DNA of 64,000 nt from Bacteroidota bacterium (GCA_018267385.1 JAFDYN010000015.1:25846-89845), one strand, 5' to 3'; positions 52,897-62,891 are shown, counted from the first letter of the stretch. A program made the numbers and translations. Notes: generated from the letters alone by a model not told the origin.

Positions 52897-55536
52897 ATGG
52901 AAGAGACTAAGCCTATCACGGCGAGCAAGAAGCATAAGAAACAGGATATGGAGGATACGCCGAAGGACGAACCCAAAGCAAAACCGGCACGCAAGAAAAA
53001 AGCGGCTGCGCCTGCTGACTTTGCCTCAGAGGGCGAGGAGACACTGCAGTGGTGGCGCGATGGCCGCCTGTCCAAACTGGGCGGGATGGCATTTTTGTCT
53101 TTCGCTTTTGTGCTGGCAGTAGCCTTTACGTCTTATTTTTTTACAGCATCTGATGATCAATCTGACCTGCTGAATAATGCCACCGGCGCACTGATGGACA
53201 ACTCCCTCAAGGTGAATAACGCCCTCGGCAGGCTCGGTGCGGTACTGGCACATATTTTCATAGACCAGCTCTTTGGTATTGCATCTTACTTTTTCTGTAT
53301 CGTATTCTTTGTGGTGGGATTCAATATGCTGACGCAAAAGAAAGTCTTCAATGCTGTCAAGGTATCTGCTTATTCCCTTTTCGGACTGATATGGTTGTCA
53401 TCTGCGCTGAGCTTTGCCAACTATCTGATCTATCCTGCCTCGGCCATCGCCTGGGGCGGAGCCTTTGGCGACTACCTGACAGGTGAGAGTGGCCAGATCA
53501 TGGGCCTGCTCCGCACTACAGGTACCGCGGCTACACTCGTAGGCACGGCTATCGCGTTTGGTATCTGGGTGTACAATTTCAGCTTTGACTTCCTGCTGCG
53601 TCCATTTGCCAGGAGGGAGTCGTCACCGGCTATGGCGGCAGCTGCTACGGGCGCTACGGCTATGGAGGCAGTGCCCGTCTTCAGGGATGAGAGCGAAAAT
53701 ATTTTTGCCAAGGACAATCTCACAGATGTAAAGGAGGCATTCCCGGCAGATGAAGAAGCCCCGGAAGAAGAAAGCATGGAAGGCGATGATGACGATGAGA
53801 TCATCCTGACCAATAAGGCCGTGGAGGCAGCCGCAGCCGCTGCTGTGGTACCTGCCACGACTACGCCACCGCTGGTCACAGACTTTGAGTCGGTAGATAT
53901 GGAGAGCTACGGTGGCGACGATGAGCCGGAGGAGTCCGGTCTCAAGCTGGATATCGAGGCGCCTAAGGAGGAGCCGGAGGCTGCAGTAGAGGTAGTGCCT
54001 ACCTATGGAGGTATAGGGTCAGAGTTTGATCCGACTATGGAGCTGTCCAACTACAAGTTCCCATCACTGGACCTGCTGGATGAGCATAGTGCAGAGAAGA
54101 TCAAATACGACCCGGAGGAGCTGGAGCGCAATAAGAACCAGATCATCTCTACACTCAATAACTACCAGATAGAAATATCTAAGATCAAAGCTACCATAGG
54201 GCCTACGGTCACGCTCTATGAGATCGTGCCTGCGCCGGGCGTGCGGATATCTAAGATCAAAAACCTGGAGGATGATATCGCCCTCAGCCTCGCAGCCCTC
54301 GGTATCCGTATCATCGCACCGATACCGGGCAAGGGAACCATCGGTATAGAGGTGCCCAATGTGAATAAGGAGATAGTGAGTATGCGCTCCCTGCTGGCCT
54401 CGGAGAAATTTCAAAACTCTACGGCAGACCTGCCTATCTGCCTGGGCAAGTCTATCTCAAACGAGATCATCGTAGCTGACCTGGCCAAGATGCCGCACCT
54501 GCTGATGGCGGGTGCTACCGGTCAGGGCAAGTCAGTAGGTATCAACTCGATCCTCGTATCACTGCTTTACAAAAAGCATCCATCGCAGTTGAAGTTCATC
54601 ATGGTGGATCCAAAGAAGGTAGAGCTCAGCCTGTACGAAATGCTCGAGAAGCACTTCCTGGCCAAGCTGCCTAATGAGGAGGATGCGATCATCACAGATA
54701 CCAAGAAGGTAGTGACTACGCTCAATGCGCTCTGCATCGAAATGGATCAGCGCTATGACCTGCTGAAGAAGGCACAAGTGCGCAATATCAAAGAGTACAA
54801 CCACAAGTTCACAAACAGGCAACTGAACCCGCAGAACGGGCATAAGTTCCTGCCATATATCGTGCTGGTGGTAGATGAGTTTGCAGATCTGATCATGACA
54901 GCGGGCAAGGAAGTAGAGATGCCGATAGCCCGTCTGGCACAGCTGGCCCGTGCCATCGGTATCCACCTGATACTCGCTACGCAGCGCCCATCGGTCAATA
55001 TCATAACAGGTACGATCAAGGCCAACTTCCCTGCGCGTATCGCATTTAAGACTACGTCTAAGATCGACTCGCGTACTATCCTGGATGCAGGTGGCTCGGA
55101 GCAGCTGATAGGCCGCGGTGACATGCTCCTCTCTCAGGGTAGCGATATGATACGCCTGCAGTGCGGATTCGTAGATACGCCGGAGGTAGAGCGGGTGAGA
55201 GATTTTATCAGCCATCAGCAGGGCTATCATGAGGCATTCCAGCTACCTGAGTACATAGATCCGAATGATAAGAATGCCGGAGGCGAGGACTTTTTCATAG
55301 ATGGCGAAAAGGATGGCCTCTTTGAGGATGCAGCCCGCATCATCGTACAAAACCAGATGGGATCTACCTCTCTCATACAGCGCCGGCTCAAGCTGGGCTA
55401 CAACCGTGCTGGCCGCCTGATGGACCAGCTGGAGGAGGCCGGTATAGTGGGTGAAAACCTGGGCAGCAAGGCCCGCGAGGTCAAATTTAAGACCGAAGTG
55501 GAGCTGGACCAGTATTTACAAAAGCTGAAAGGTTGA
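52897..55536 (+). CDS. ftsK: DNA translocase FtsK
   Basis: 879 residues from ATG 52897; a TTG at 52879 is not preferred. A charged N-terminal stretch (TASKKHKKQDMEDTPKDEPK) precedes membrane helices (about 55-200), then an acidic Glu/Asp/Ala-rich linker. The motor has Walker A GATGQGKS at 539-546, Walker B VLVVDEFADLI, and LATQRPSVNIITG. The C-terminal winged-helix gamma domain (STSLIQRRLKLGYNRAGRLMD) reads KOPS-like sites. It pumps chromosomal DNA through the septum during division. Confidence 0.94.
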   Translation: MEETKPITASKKHKKQDMEDTPKDEPKAKPARKKKAAAPADFASEGEETLQWWRDGRLSKLGGMAFLSFAFVLAVAFTSYFFTASDDQSDLLNNATGALMDNSLKVNNALGRLGAVLAHIFIDQLFGIASYFFCIVFFVVGFNMLTQKKVFNAVKVSAYSLFGLIWLSSALSFANYLIYPASAIAWGGAFGDYLTGESGQIMGLLRTTGTAATLVGTAIAFGIWVYNFSFDFLLRPFARRESSPAMAAAATGATAMEAVPVFRDESENIFAKDNLTDVKEAFPADEEAPEEESMEGDDDDEIILTNKAVEAAAAAAVVPATTTPPLVTDFESVDMESYGGDDEPEESGLKLDIEAPKEEPEAAVEVVPTYGGIGSEFDPTMELSNYKFPSLDLLDEHSAEKIKYDPEELERNKNQIISTLNNYQIEISKIKATIGPTVTLYEIVPAPGVRISKIKNLEDDIALSLAALGIRIIAPIPGKGTIGIEVPNVNKEIVSMRSLLASEKFQNSTADLPICLGKSISNEIIVADLAKMPHLLMAGATGQGKSVGINSILVSLLYKKHPSQLKFIMVDPKKVELSLYEMLEKHFLAKLPNEEDAIITDTKKVVTTLNALCIEMDQRYDLLKKAQVRNIKEYNHKFTNRQLNPQNGHKFLPYIVLVVDEFADLIMTAGKEVEMPIARLAQLARAIGIHLILATQRPSVNIITGTIKANFPARIAFKTTSKIDSRTILDAGGSEQLIGRGDMLLSQGSDMIRLQCGFVDTPEVERVRDFISHQQGYHEAFQLPEYIDPNDKNAGGEDFFIDGEKDGLFEDAARIIVQNQMGSTSLIQRRLKLGYNRAGRLMDQLEEAGIVGENLGSKAREVKFKTEVELDQYLQKLKG

Positions 55537-55551
55537 TAAAAAAATACAACA

Positions 55552-55593
55552 AATAGCCGGCACACCTCTGTGGCTGGCTATTCTTCTATTTTT
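55552..55593 (+). terminator. Candidate terminator after ftsK
   Basis: AATAGCC (55552-55558) pairs with GGCTATT (55576-55582), with an inner CACA/TGTG helix, and is followed by a U-rich stretch (TCTTCTATTTTT). It overlaps the -7 box of the next gene. Confidence 0.45.
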
Positions 55594-55594
55594 G
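55587..55594 (+). promoter_or_regulatory. -7 box for the LolA-like gene
   Basis: TATTTTTG is an exact TAnnTTTG match, 35 nt before the ATG at 55630, within the U-tract of the ftsK terminator. Confidence 0.45.
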
Positions 55595-55629
55595 GCGCAG
55601 CCTTTGACTATTCCGTTTCAAAATACTTT

Positions 55630-56310
55630 ATGAAGAAGTTATTTCCTTTTCTCGCAGTTGTATCTATGGTAGTTGCGGGTTTTGCGCAGCAGCAGGGCAG
55701 TGCCGTGGCTGATCCGGAGGCCGGCGCTATGCTGGAGAAAGCTACCTCACGTTTTAAGTCTTTCAAGAGTGTGGATGTGGACTTTACACTCACTACGATA
55801 CGGCCAAAGCTGAAGCCCGATGAGCCGGACAGTAAGTACACCAGCAATGATAATGGCAAGCTGTATATGAAGGGCAATAAGTTTAAGATAGCGATGAATG
55901 GCGTAGACATCTATTGCGATGGCAAAACTATATGGAGCTACAACCCCAAGACGAAAGAGATACAGGTAAACGACTACGAAGAGAGCCAGGAGACCTTCTC
56001 ACCGACCAAGATATTTTCTGTGTACAAAGAGGGCTATAGCTATCAGATCAAAGAGAAGAAAACCTATGCCGGTAAAAATGTGACGGTCATAGAGCTGGCA
56101 CCGCAGAATAGGAAAGTCTCCTATTTCAAAATAGATGTCGCACTGGATGATGCTACCAATGATGTGATAGAATCTAAGATCTACGAAAAGTCAGGGGTGC
56201 GCTACATCTATAAGATCAATAAGCTCAATAGCGCGGCCAGCCTCAGTGATGAATTCTTTGTCTGCGATGCTAAGAAATATCCCGGCGCAAAAGTGGTGGA
56301 CCTGAGGTAG
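55630..56310 (+). CDS. LolA-like outer membrane lipoprotein carrier
   Basis: 226 residues from ATG 55630 with signal peptide (KLFPFLAVVSMVVAGFAQQ); a GTG at 55570 gives 20 unlikely residues. LolA-family beta-half-barrel strands: FKSFKSVDVDFTLTTI, GKLYMKGNKFKIAMNG, YCDGKTIWSYNPKTKEIQ, and the C-terminal VIESKIYEKSGVRYIYKI. LolA carries lipoproteins through the periplasm. Bacteroidota homologues commonly sit next to ftsK, as here. No LolB visible. Confidence 0.85.
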   Translation: MKKLFPFLAVVSMVVAGFAQQQGSAVADPEAGAMLEKATSRFKSFKSVDVDFTLTTIRPKLKPDEPDSKYTSNDNGKLYMKGNKFKIAMNGVDIYCDGKTIWSYNPKTKEIQVNDYEESQETFSPTKIFSVYKEGYSYQIKEKKTYAGKNVTVIELAPQNRKVSYFKIDVALDDATNDVIESKIYEKSGVRYIYKINKLNSAASLSDEFFVCDAKKYPGAKVVDLR

Positions 56311-56400
56311 GCAGGCAGATACCGGCAGCTGACATATGTTAGATGAATTATAAGCGAGGAATATCAAAACCTGATTATTTTAGCAGTAAATCCTTTTTGC

Positions 56401-57822
56401 ATGATAAAAGTGTACACCTTTTTGTTTCTCAGTGCATTTGTTTTGTCCGCCACGGCGCAGACACAGATCCCCAATGGTGATTTTGAGACGTGGACCTCTC
56501 TGAATGGTGCTCAGAATCCGACACGGTGGAAGACCATAGATGATGTGCTCACGGTACTCCCTTTTAACCTGCAGTCTCAGAACCTGGTAGTACAGGAGAC
56601 AGATCCCGCGAATGTAGCCTCCGGCTCTTCTTCGGCTCTGCTTACTACCAAGGGTGTTTCCTTTCCGCTGGTAGGTGATATTACTTTTGCCGGCTCCATG
56701 TCTATCGGCAATTATGGGCTCACGCCGCAGGGGCTGACTTCCTTTCAGGTGACACTGGGTGGAGTAGCCTACACTGACAGGCCGGATTCTATTGAGTTTA
56801 CGTATAAATATAAGCTGCCGTCAGGGCAGGATCACGGCACGGTGATCGTAAACCTGACACATGCTACCGCTCATGATGGTACGGTGACCGTGGGGTCTGC
56901 GAGTATCAATCTCAATCCAACCAATAATTTCTCTACGATCAAGGCCAAGATCACGTATTACTCCGCTCTCAATCCTGATACGCTGAAGATGCAGGTAGAG
57001 TCGAGTGCTACGACCTTTGGTCAGGGCGTGCTCGGTGGCCAGCTATGGATGGATAATATGCGCTTCGTGGGATATGACACGATCTTCAAGGCTTATCTTT
57101 TCCCTAAGACAGACCAGGTCAGGTGCGAGGGAGATACGATAGCTATCCGTACCGATGAGATAGCGGGAGATAGCTATGTGTGGTTTCGCGATGGTGTGAT
57201 GCTGCCCTATACTACCTACAAGATCCGTGTGAATACCTCGGGCCAGTACAATGTACTCGTCACTCACAATCATGCACTCTGGGTATCTGATACCATCACA
57301 CTGACGGTCAATCCGCTGCCCGTTGTGACCTTCACCGGGTATCTCGATACGCTATGCAATAGTGATGCACCGGTAGAACTGACTGGAGGCAGTCCTTCTG
57401 GAGGCACCTACACAGGCAACGGGGTGAGGCAGGGTATCTTCTATCCTGCTAATACATCTACCGGCAATAAGACACTGACGTATACTTATACTGATAATAA
57501 CGGATGTACCGCGCGGGCATCATTACTTCGCTTCTATATACTTAATTGTACTACCGGTATCTCTGCCTTAGGGGCCGATGCCTCTGTGAGCGTCTATCCT
57601 AATCCTGCGAAGGATAAACTCTATATCACCGGGAGCAGTCAGATCATAGGCGGCGAGGTACGTGTCTACGATATGCAGGGCCGTATGGTGAGCGCTACTG
57701 CTCTGAGTGCTCAGCAGTCTGTGCTGGACCTGAGCGGTGTAGATGCGGGCTACTATACCGTGCAGATAGTGAATACTGCTAATCAGACACTGGCTGTAGC
57801 CAGGATCACTGTAGCTAAATAG
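56401..57822 (+). CDS. T9SS-secreted protein with N-terminal carbohydrate-binding-like domain
   Basis: 473 residues. Signal peptide FLFLSAFVLSATAQ; a ~220-residue beta-sandwich starting IPNGDFETWTS and ending LWMDNMRFVGYD resembles the PCMD/jelly-roll domains of Bacteroidota surface proteins. An Ig-like module (DQVRCEGDTIAIRTDEIAG ... ITLTVNPLP) and a second (CNSDAPVELTGG) follow. The end (VYPNPAKDKLYITGSS ... DAGYYTVQIV) is a clear type-A T9SS domain. Glycan binding is inferred from the fold only. A strong terminator follows. Confidence 0.8.
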   Translation: MIKVYTFLFLSAFVLSATAQTQIPNGDFETWTSLNGAQNPTRWKTIDDVLTVLPFNLQSQNLVVQETDPANVASGSSSALLTTKGVSFPLVGDITFAGSMSIGNYGLTPQGLTSFQVTLGGVAYTDRPDSIEFTYKYKLPSGQDHGTVIVNLTHATAHDGTVTVGSASINLNPTNNFSTIKAKITYYSALNPDTLKMQVESSATTFGQGVLGGQLWMDNMRFVGYDTIFKAYLFPKTDQVRCEGDTIAIRTDEIAGDSYVWFRDGVMLPYTTYKIRVNTSGQYNVLVTHNHALWVSDTITLTVNPLPVVTFTGYLDTLCNSDAPVELTGGSPSGGTYTGNGVRQGIFYPANTSTGNKTLTYTYTDNNGCTARASLLRFYILNCTTGISALGADASVSVYPNPAKDKLYITGSSQIIGGEVRVYDMQGRMVSATALSAQQSVLDLSGVDAGYYTVQIVNTANQTLAVARITVAK

Positions 57823-57844
57823 GACGTATCCTTAGCGAAAAATA

Positions 57845-57871
57845 AAAGCCCTTAGTCATCCTAAGGGCTTT
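57845..57871. terminator. Strong bidirectional terminator
   Basis: AAAGCCCTTAG (57845-57855) pairs perfectly with CTAAGGGCTTT (57861-57871), loop TCATC, flanked by A and T tracts. It separates the convergent T9SS and coiled-coil genes. Confidence 0.9.
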
Positions 57872-57890
57872 CTTTTATATGATCTGATAC

Positions 57891-59048
57891 TTATTGCTCA
57901 GAGGGTGCCTCAGGAGCGGCATCCGGCGCTGGTGCACCTGTTTGCTCTTCTGATACCTGAGTATCTGTAGCGGGTTCGGATGGCTGCTCTGATTTCTCAT
58001 CACTGCCTTCTTTGGTGCCCTTGTCAGCCTTGCCGGACTTGCTGGCTTGCTTCAGGATGCTGTCAAGCGTCTTGTGGATGTCCTTGAGCTTATCCTCCTT
58101 GGAGGTGATGGTCTCCTTGATCTGGCGCAGCCGTACTTTGAGGAGCTGTAGCTCCAGCGACTGTATGCGCGGGCTCTCGGCTTTCTTGGTAAAGTAGTCG
58201 AGGTCCTTGCGGTCACGCTCCAGGCCCTTTTCCATTTTAGCTATCACATCCTTCAGGCCCGAGATACGAGACTCAAACTTGTCAGAGAAGTACTTATTGC
58301 GCTGCTCGCTGATGTAGTGGAATGCATCATCGTAGGCCTTGCGCACGCTGGTCTCGTCAGACTTGAGCAGGCGCTGGCTGCGATATTCATTTTGCAGTGC
58401 CTTGATCTCATCGTGCAGCGCTTTGAAGTTTGCCTTCTCATCAGCTTTGGCCTTGATCTGGTTTAGCTTCTCTACTATCTGCTCGCGGATGCCGTTAGAC
58501 CCCTTTTCAAACTCAGCGCTTTCGGTCTTGCGGAAGGTTTTGAGTTGCTCAAAGATAGCATTGACATCTTCCTTTATCTTATCCAGGCGCTCCTGAGTGA
58601 TGTTCCTTTCTTTCTTATGCTCCAGCACACGCTCCCAGTATGACTTGGCATCATCAAACAGTGACTTGTCATAATGCGCCAGTTCTGCTGCACGTTTCTT
58701 GAGCTTGTCCAGCTCTATCAGGTAGCTCTCCCACAGCTTATTGGTGAGTAGCTGTACGGCCCATTCGTTTTGCTTATGGCGTATCTCGCCTGTCTTGTCA
58801 GATTTGATCTGATCCGGCAGGATGCTGTCGGCATTGATGTCAGGGTTGATCAGTTCTGTTCCCTCAGGAAACTCAAACGCTTCTCCGCTTACCCAGCCTG
58901 TACTGAGTTTTTCAAACGCTTCTTTGCTCAGCGCCTTTCTGGGAATGACATGCAGGTCCAGGCGAAACTCGGTCTCCTTGAGCTCGTATGCCAGCACCAC
59001 GTCGGTCTCGTCTTTCAAAATGCCTGCTGTGATAAATCTTGATTGCAT
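57891..59048 (-). CDS. Coiled-coil protein, DUF349-like
   Basis: 385 residues from ATG 59048 (MQSRFITAGILKDE); a GTG at 59057 is possible. A beta-rich N-terminus (VVLAYELKETEFRLDLHVIP) is followed by long charged helices from about residue 105 to 340. Repeats of the form LxxxYRSQRLLKSDETSVRKAY and YWERVLEHKKERN recall DUF349 repeats, known from Bacteroidota and proteobacteria. The last 40 residues are Glu/Pro/Ala-rich and disordered. No signal peptide, so cytoplasmic. Function unknown. Confidence 0.65.
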   Translation of the reverse strand: MQSRFITAGILKDETDVVLAYELKETEFRLDLHVIPRKALSKEAFEKLSTGWVSGEAFEFPEGTELINPDINADSILPDQIKSDKTGEIRHKQNEWAVQLLTNKLWESYLIELDKLKKRAAELAHYDKSLFDDAKSYWERVLEHKKERNITQERLDKIKEDVNAIFEQLKTFRKTESAEFEKGSNGIREQIVEKLNQIKAKADEKANFKALHDEIKALQNEYRSQRLLKSDETSVRKAYDDAFHYISEQRNKYFSDKFESRISGLKDVIAKMEKGLERDRKDLDYFTKKAESPRIQSLELQLLKVRLRQIKETITSKEDKLKDIHKTLDSILKQASKSGKADKGTKEGSDEKSEQPSEPATDTQVSEEQTGAPAPDAAPEAPSEQ

Positions 59049-59105
59049 TAACTTCACCTTTTATGAGGGAAGGCGAATTTAAGAATATTGGAGAAATAAA
59101 AGAAA

Positions 59106-59756
59106 ATGGACATTTCTGATATAGAGGCAGCTCTGAGGCGGCCTCTGCCCGGCAAGGAAGCACAGTTTCTGATGGCACCGGGATACAGGCCGGACTATAC
59201 TGCAGAGGAGGTGATGAAATTTAATCCGCGCATCGGTGGTGTTCTCCTTCTGATCAACCCTGCACCTGAGGGATACACGGTGGTCTTCACGCTGCGCAAA
59301 GAATATAATGGCACGCACAGCGGGCAGATGAGTTTCCCGGGAGGAAAGAGGGAAGAAGGCGATATGGATATCACCTATACTGCGCTGAGGGAAACGGAAG
59401 AAGAGATAGGAGTGAAGCGTGAGACCGTAAATGTGATAGGAGCACTGAGCGAGCTATATATACCTCCGAGCAATTTTCTGGTGTATCCCACCGTGGGTGT
59501 ACTGAAGGGGCCTGCAACCTTCGCACCGCAGGAATATGAAGTGGCTGAGATCGTAGAGATACCGCTGGACTTTTTCATGAAAGAAGAGAGCCGCTCTACC
59601 ACACGTATCAAAGTAATGGGCAAAACGGAGGTAGAAGTACCCGCATACCTTTATGATAAGTATGTGATATGGGGCGCTACCGCCATTATGATGAGTGAGT
59701 TTGTGTATGTGATAAACAATAACGATATAGCACACAAATGGCCCGGTTCAAGATAA
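59106..59756 (+). CDS. Nudix hydrolase, CoA pyrophosphatase type (NudL-like)
   Basis: 216 residues. The Nudix box is GGKREEGDMDITYTALRE plus TEEEIGV, with Asp where most Nudix boxes have Glu, as in NudL. The upstream block LRKEYNGTHSGQMSFPGG is the CoAse signature. It probably hydrolyses CoA to 3',5'-ADP and 4'-phosphopantetheine. Cytosolic. It overlaps the next gene by 19 nt. Confidence 0.87.
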   Translation: MDISDIEAALRRPLPGKEAQFLMAPGYRPDYTAEEVMKFNPRIGGVLLLINPAPEGYTVVFTLRKEYNGTHSGQMSFPGGKREEGDMDITYTALRETEEEIGVKRETVNVIGALSELYIPPSNFLVYPTVGVLKGPATFAPQEYEVAEIVEIPLDFFMKEESRSTTRIKVMGKTEVEVPAYLYDKYVIWGATAIMMSEFVYVINNNDIAHKWPGSR

Positions 59757-61048
59757 TATTGACATACGGTTTTTTCGCTTTCGTATTTGCATTTGCGCTT
59801 TTCACCTCGATAAGTAAATACAAACCGCAGCACTACAAAATAGCTGTATGGGATACCGAGGGCTATTATATTTATCTTCCGGCTGTATTCATCTACCATG
59901 GCTTTGAGGGGATACCATCGCAGACGATCATACCCGAAACGCAACAACCATACCTGCAGAAATGGCCTGGTACGCAAAAGGTGTATACGAAGTATACCTG
60001 CGGAGAGGCATTGCTAATCCTTCCTTTTTGGCTGGCGGGCCACAGCCTAGCGCATCTTATGCCAGCGCGATACACACCTGATGGCTTTTCTGAGATATAC
60101 ATGTTGTTTTTCCTTATCGCCATTGCATCATATCTCACTGGTGGCCTGTATATATCCTGGAGGATATTGCGGAGCTATTTCTCAGATATGATCGTCCTCT
60201 GCGCACTGCTTTGTATATGGATGGGGACCAGCTTTATTCAGTATACATCGTTTAATCCCGGCAATTCGCATGTTTTTTCTTATTTTCTTATTGCCTTGTT
60301 CGTATATCAGACTCCTGGTCTGTACGCTGCACTATCAGTACGTCGTATTATATTTTTTGCTCTTACCTTTGCATTGCTGGCCTTAGTGCGCCCTACCAAT
60401 GGCATAGTGCTCATATATCCCATGTTTTATTCTGTGTGGTCATGGTCAGATATGCGACAGCGGTTCTTATATTTGATGAAATATATCCGGTTCCTACCTC
60501 TTTTTATTGCCATTGTTATGCTCGTATTTATTCCACAGTTCGTTTACTGGAAGTTTATCACCGGCCATTGGGCTTTATTTTCTTATGTTGGAGAAGGCTT
60601 TTTTTATTGGAAGAGACCCTTCATTGCAGAGGTTTTATTTAGCCATCAAAATGGATTCTTTACATATGCTCCACTTATGCTCCTGGCTATACCTGGTATG
60701 ATAGTGGGGTGGCGCGACAGGCGTCTCAACATGCACCTGTCGGTGATAATATTATCGTTGGCGACGTATACATTTGGTAGCTGGTCCTGCTGGTGGTATG
60801 GAGGTAGCTATGGCCACAGGGCTTTTATCGATTTTTTATTTTTTATGGCTGTCCCTCTGTGCGCTTTCTTCAGTTGGAGCTTTGCAAATGGCAGATTCGC
60901 GAAGGCAATAGTAATCGCTATCGTGACGTTAGGCCTCTTTGTGAGCTATCGTCTCAATACCCTTTACGAGTATCCATGGGAGGGCAAGGACTGGCGCTGG
61001 TCGGATGTCAGGGCTAAATACCAGGAGGCTATTACATTCAAAAAATAG
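59738..61048 (+). CDS. Polytopic membrane protein, GT-C-glycosyltransferase-like
   Basis: 436 residues with about ten hydrophobic helices. After the first helix comes an extracytoplasmic loop with an acidic motif WDTEGYYIYLPAVFIYHGF, like the acidic first loop of GT-C transferases that use polyprenyl-linked sugars. Later regions include WGRDRRLN-type basic loops and GGSYGHRAFIDFLFFMAVPL. Substrate unknown; glycosyl transfer is a hypothesis. Start overlaps the Nudix gene by 19 nt. Codon use (TTT, ATT) is more AT-rich than neighbours. Confidence 0.6.
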   Translation: MARFKIILTYGFFAFVFAFALFTSISKYKPQHYKIAVWDTEGYYIYLPAVFIYHGFEGIPSQTIIPETQQPYLQKWPGTQKVYTKYTCGEALLILPFWLAGHSLAHLMPARYTPDGFSEIYMLFFLIAIASYLTGGLYISWRILRSYFSDMIVLCALLCIWMGTSFIQYTSFNPGNSHVFSYFLIALFVYQTPGLYAALSVRRIIFFALTFALLALVRPTNGIVLIYPMFYSVWSWSDMRQRFLYLMKYIRFLPLFIAIVMLVFIPQFVYWKFITGHWALFSYVGEGFFYWKRPFIAEVLFSHQNGFFTYAPLMLLAIPGMIVGWRDRRLNMHLSVIILSLATYTFGSWSCWWYGGSYGHRAFIDFLFFMAVPLCAFFSWSFANGRFAKAIVIAIVTLGLFVSYRLNTLYEYPWEGKDWRWSDVRAKYQEAITFKK

Positions 61049-61069
61049 TAATTACTCTTTAACTATTTT
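61042..61069. terminator. Weak hairpin over the convergent stops
   Basis: AAAATAGT (61042-61049) pairs with ACTATTTT (61062-61069) around 12 nt; it overlaps both stop codons. AT-rich, so only a possible bidirectional terminator. Confidence 0.35.
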
Positions 61070-62785
61070 CCGCGCGAAACTGCCACTGTGATCTTGTATG
61101 CTGAGGTAGTACATCCCGGCAGGCAAAGCTTGCGTATCTATCATAGTACGGTGACCGGTAGCGGTCTGATTGGCTACTACTTCACCGATACTATTATATA
61201 GCGTGACCTGTTGTATGTCATTTTCTGATGAGATGAATAGGGTCGTCTCGACCGGATTGGGATAGATCTTGTATTCTTGCTGCCTACTCTCTGTGAGACC
61301 CGCCGGATATGCAGCATTAGAGTCGTCGTCTATGATGAAATATGTATACTGGACAATATCGGTCATCACCGAAGAAGGCTGTACATTGGATAGTGAAAAG
61401 TTGATCTGCTTATTGCCGTCGTGGATATGGTTTTTGAGCATGATCACAGGTAGTGAAATGGTGTCAAACATATTGACTGGAAATATCACAGTCGTGTCTA
61501 GCCATAGGAAGTCAACCCCAGGCACAGCATCCCCGTTGAGGTATGTTATATCTGCAGAGATAGGAAATTTTGAGGGTGCACTGCTATAAACCTGCACATA
61601 GCCTATGCTGTCAGTTTTCAGATGTGCAAATCCGGCCCCTTTGAATGAAATGAATAGCGCACCGGTATCAATAATAGTCATAGTATAAAAAGTATCGGCA
61701 GATGTATTTTGCCTCACCCCTTTTATCCTGAGTACAATTTTTGATGTGTCACCTACCAGATGGTTATCTAGTATGTTGATGCGCATCGTGTCATGCCAAG
61801 TGCCACCAGGGTGGCTGAAATAAGTATTGTTTAGATAGATGTGATACTGAGCGGCGCTGTCAAATGAGGATGTAGAACTAAAGGAAAATGTATCTACGAG
61901 AAATGAGAAGGCTAAATGATTAGGATTGATGGTGGTCAGGGGGACACCGATGATGAGTGCCGTGTCTTTTTGGATGATCACGCCGCTTTGATCAAAAGAT
62001 ACAGAAGGAGGATAGTAGAAGTTATCGTTTTTGATAGTAAAGAAAAACAATGAGTCGCTGATGTCATTTGCGTCAATGTTAAATAAGACGCAGACCAAAG
62101 TCTTATTTGAATCCAGATTCGAATTGGGCACAATTGTAATATCCTGGCATAGCGTACTGATACCGGGAGGTGCATATACTGTGTCCCGATTATAAAAATA
62201 ATTGACCCCACCGCCCGCAGTAGTGTGATAAAAGGAACTATCCGTATAGCCGTCATAAGTATACCGGCGGTACCTTACATAAAACGGATTAGGGTTGTTG
62301 ATCGTCTCACACACAGAAAATGCACCATCATGTAGATAGGCAGAGCCTGTATCTATCACAAACCCTATCGTAGCAGGCAGGTCATTGTCTACTAAAACAA
62401 AAACCATCGTGCTATTGGCTCCTATAGAATCTGCTGTGCCATATGCATTGAGCTGATAGTGTACGTGCTCCGGTTTTTCCGGAAAGGTATCATCGTAGAG
62501 TTGTATGCTGAAAGGAAGAGAGTCTGAGCCCGCAGGAAAATACAGTGTGTATAGAGACTGCTGATTCATGTGAGATGCCCGGGGCAGTGCTCCCACCAGG
62601 GCGATCTGTACAGAGTCATCTACGGCAGGGGCTACATCGGCCCTCACATATCCGGCTATGACTGTAGCATTTGCCTCTATAGCCGTGTCTATGGTCACAT
62701 TAAATGAATAGGTGGTCTGGCCAAAAACCACCCCGGCGGCGGCCAGCAGTGACCACAGGAGTAGAAGAAAACGTTTTGAATTCAT
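61052..62785 (-). CDS. T9SS-secreted protein with Calx-beta-like modules
   Basis: 577 residues. Signal peptide (FLLLLWSLLAAAGVVFGQ). Successive beta modules end in DDD/DND-type calcium loops (VLVDNDLPATIGFV, FIIDDDSNAAYP); one segment (TYLNGDAVPGVDFLWLDTTV) fits the Calx-beta pattern. The C-terminus (YKIYPNPVETTLFISSEN ... LPAGMYYLSIQ) is a type-A T9SS domain. Calcium-stabilised surface protein is inferred. The 3' end abuts the membrane protein gene (3-nt gap). Confidence 0.8.
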   Translation of the reverse strand: MNSKRFLLLLWSLLAAAGVVFGQTTYSFNVTIDTAIEANATVIAGYVRADVAPAVDDSVQIALVGALPRASHMNQQSLYTLYFPAGSDSLPFSIQLYDDTFPEKPEHVHYQLNAYGTADSIGANSTMVFVLVDNDLPATIGFVIDTGSAYLHDGAFSVCETINNPNPFYVRYRRYTYDGYTDSSFYHTTAGGGVNYFYNRDTVYAPPGISTLCQDITIVPNSNLDSNKTLVCVLFNIDANDISDSLFFFTIKNDNFYYPPSVSFDQSGVIIQKDTALIIGVPLTTINPNHLAFSFLVDTFSFSSTSSFDSAAQYHIYLNNTYFSHPGGTWHDTMRINILDNHLVGDTSKIVLRIKGVRQNTSADTFYTMTIIDTGALFISFKGAGFAHLKTDSIGYVQVYSSAPSKFPISADITYLNGDAVPGVDFLWLDTTVIFPVNMFDTISLPVIMLKNHIHDGNKQINFSLSNVQPSSVMTDIVQYTYFIIDDDSNAAYPAGLTESRQQEYKIYPNPVETTLFISSENDIQQVTLYNSIGEVVANQTATGHRTMIDTQALPAGMYYLSIQDHSGSFARKIVKE

Positions 62786-62882
62786 ACTGACGCTAATTTA
62801 AGCATTCATTTATATACTTAGACGGGTAAAAAGCGGATACCGTTGAGAGGCGGGAAATATGGAAAGAATCGGATTTTTCACG

Positions 62883-62890
62883 TAGGTTTG
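62883..62890 (+). promoter_or_regulatory. -7 box 1-4 nt before the AlgH start
   Basis: TAGGTTTG matches TAnnTTTG exactly and ends 1 nt before GTG 62892 and 4 nt before GTG 62895. Using 62895 restores the 4-nt spacing seen at other leaderless candidates. Confidence 0.5.
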
Positions 62891-62891
62891 A

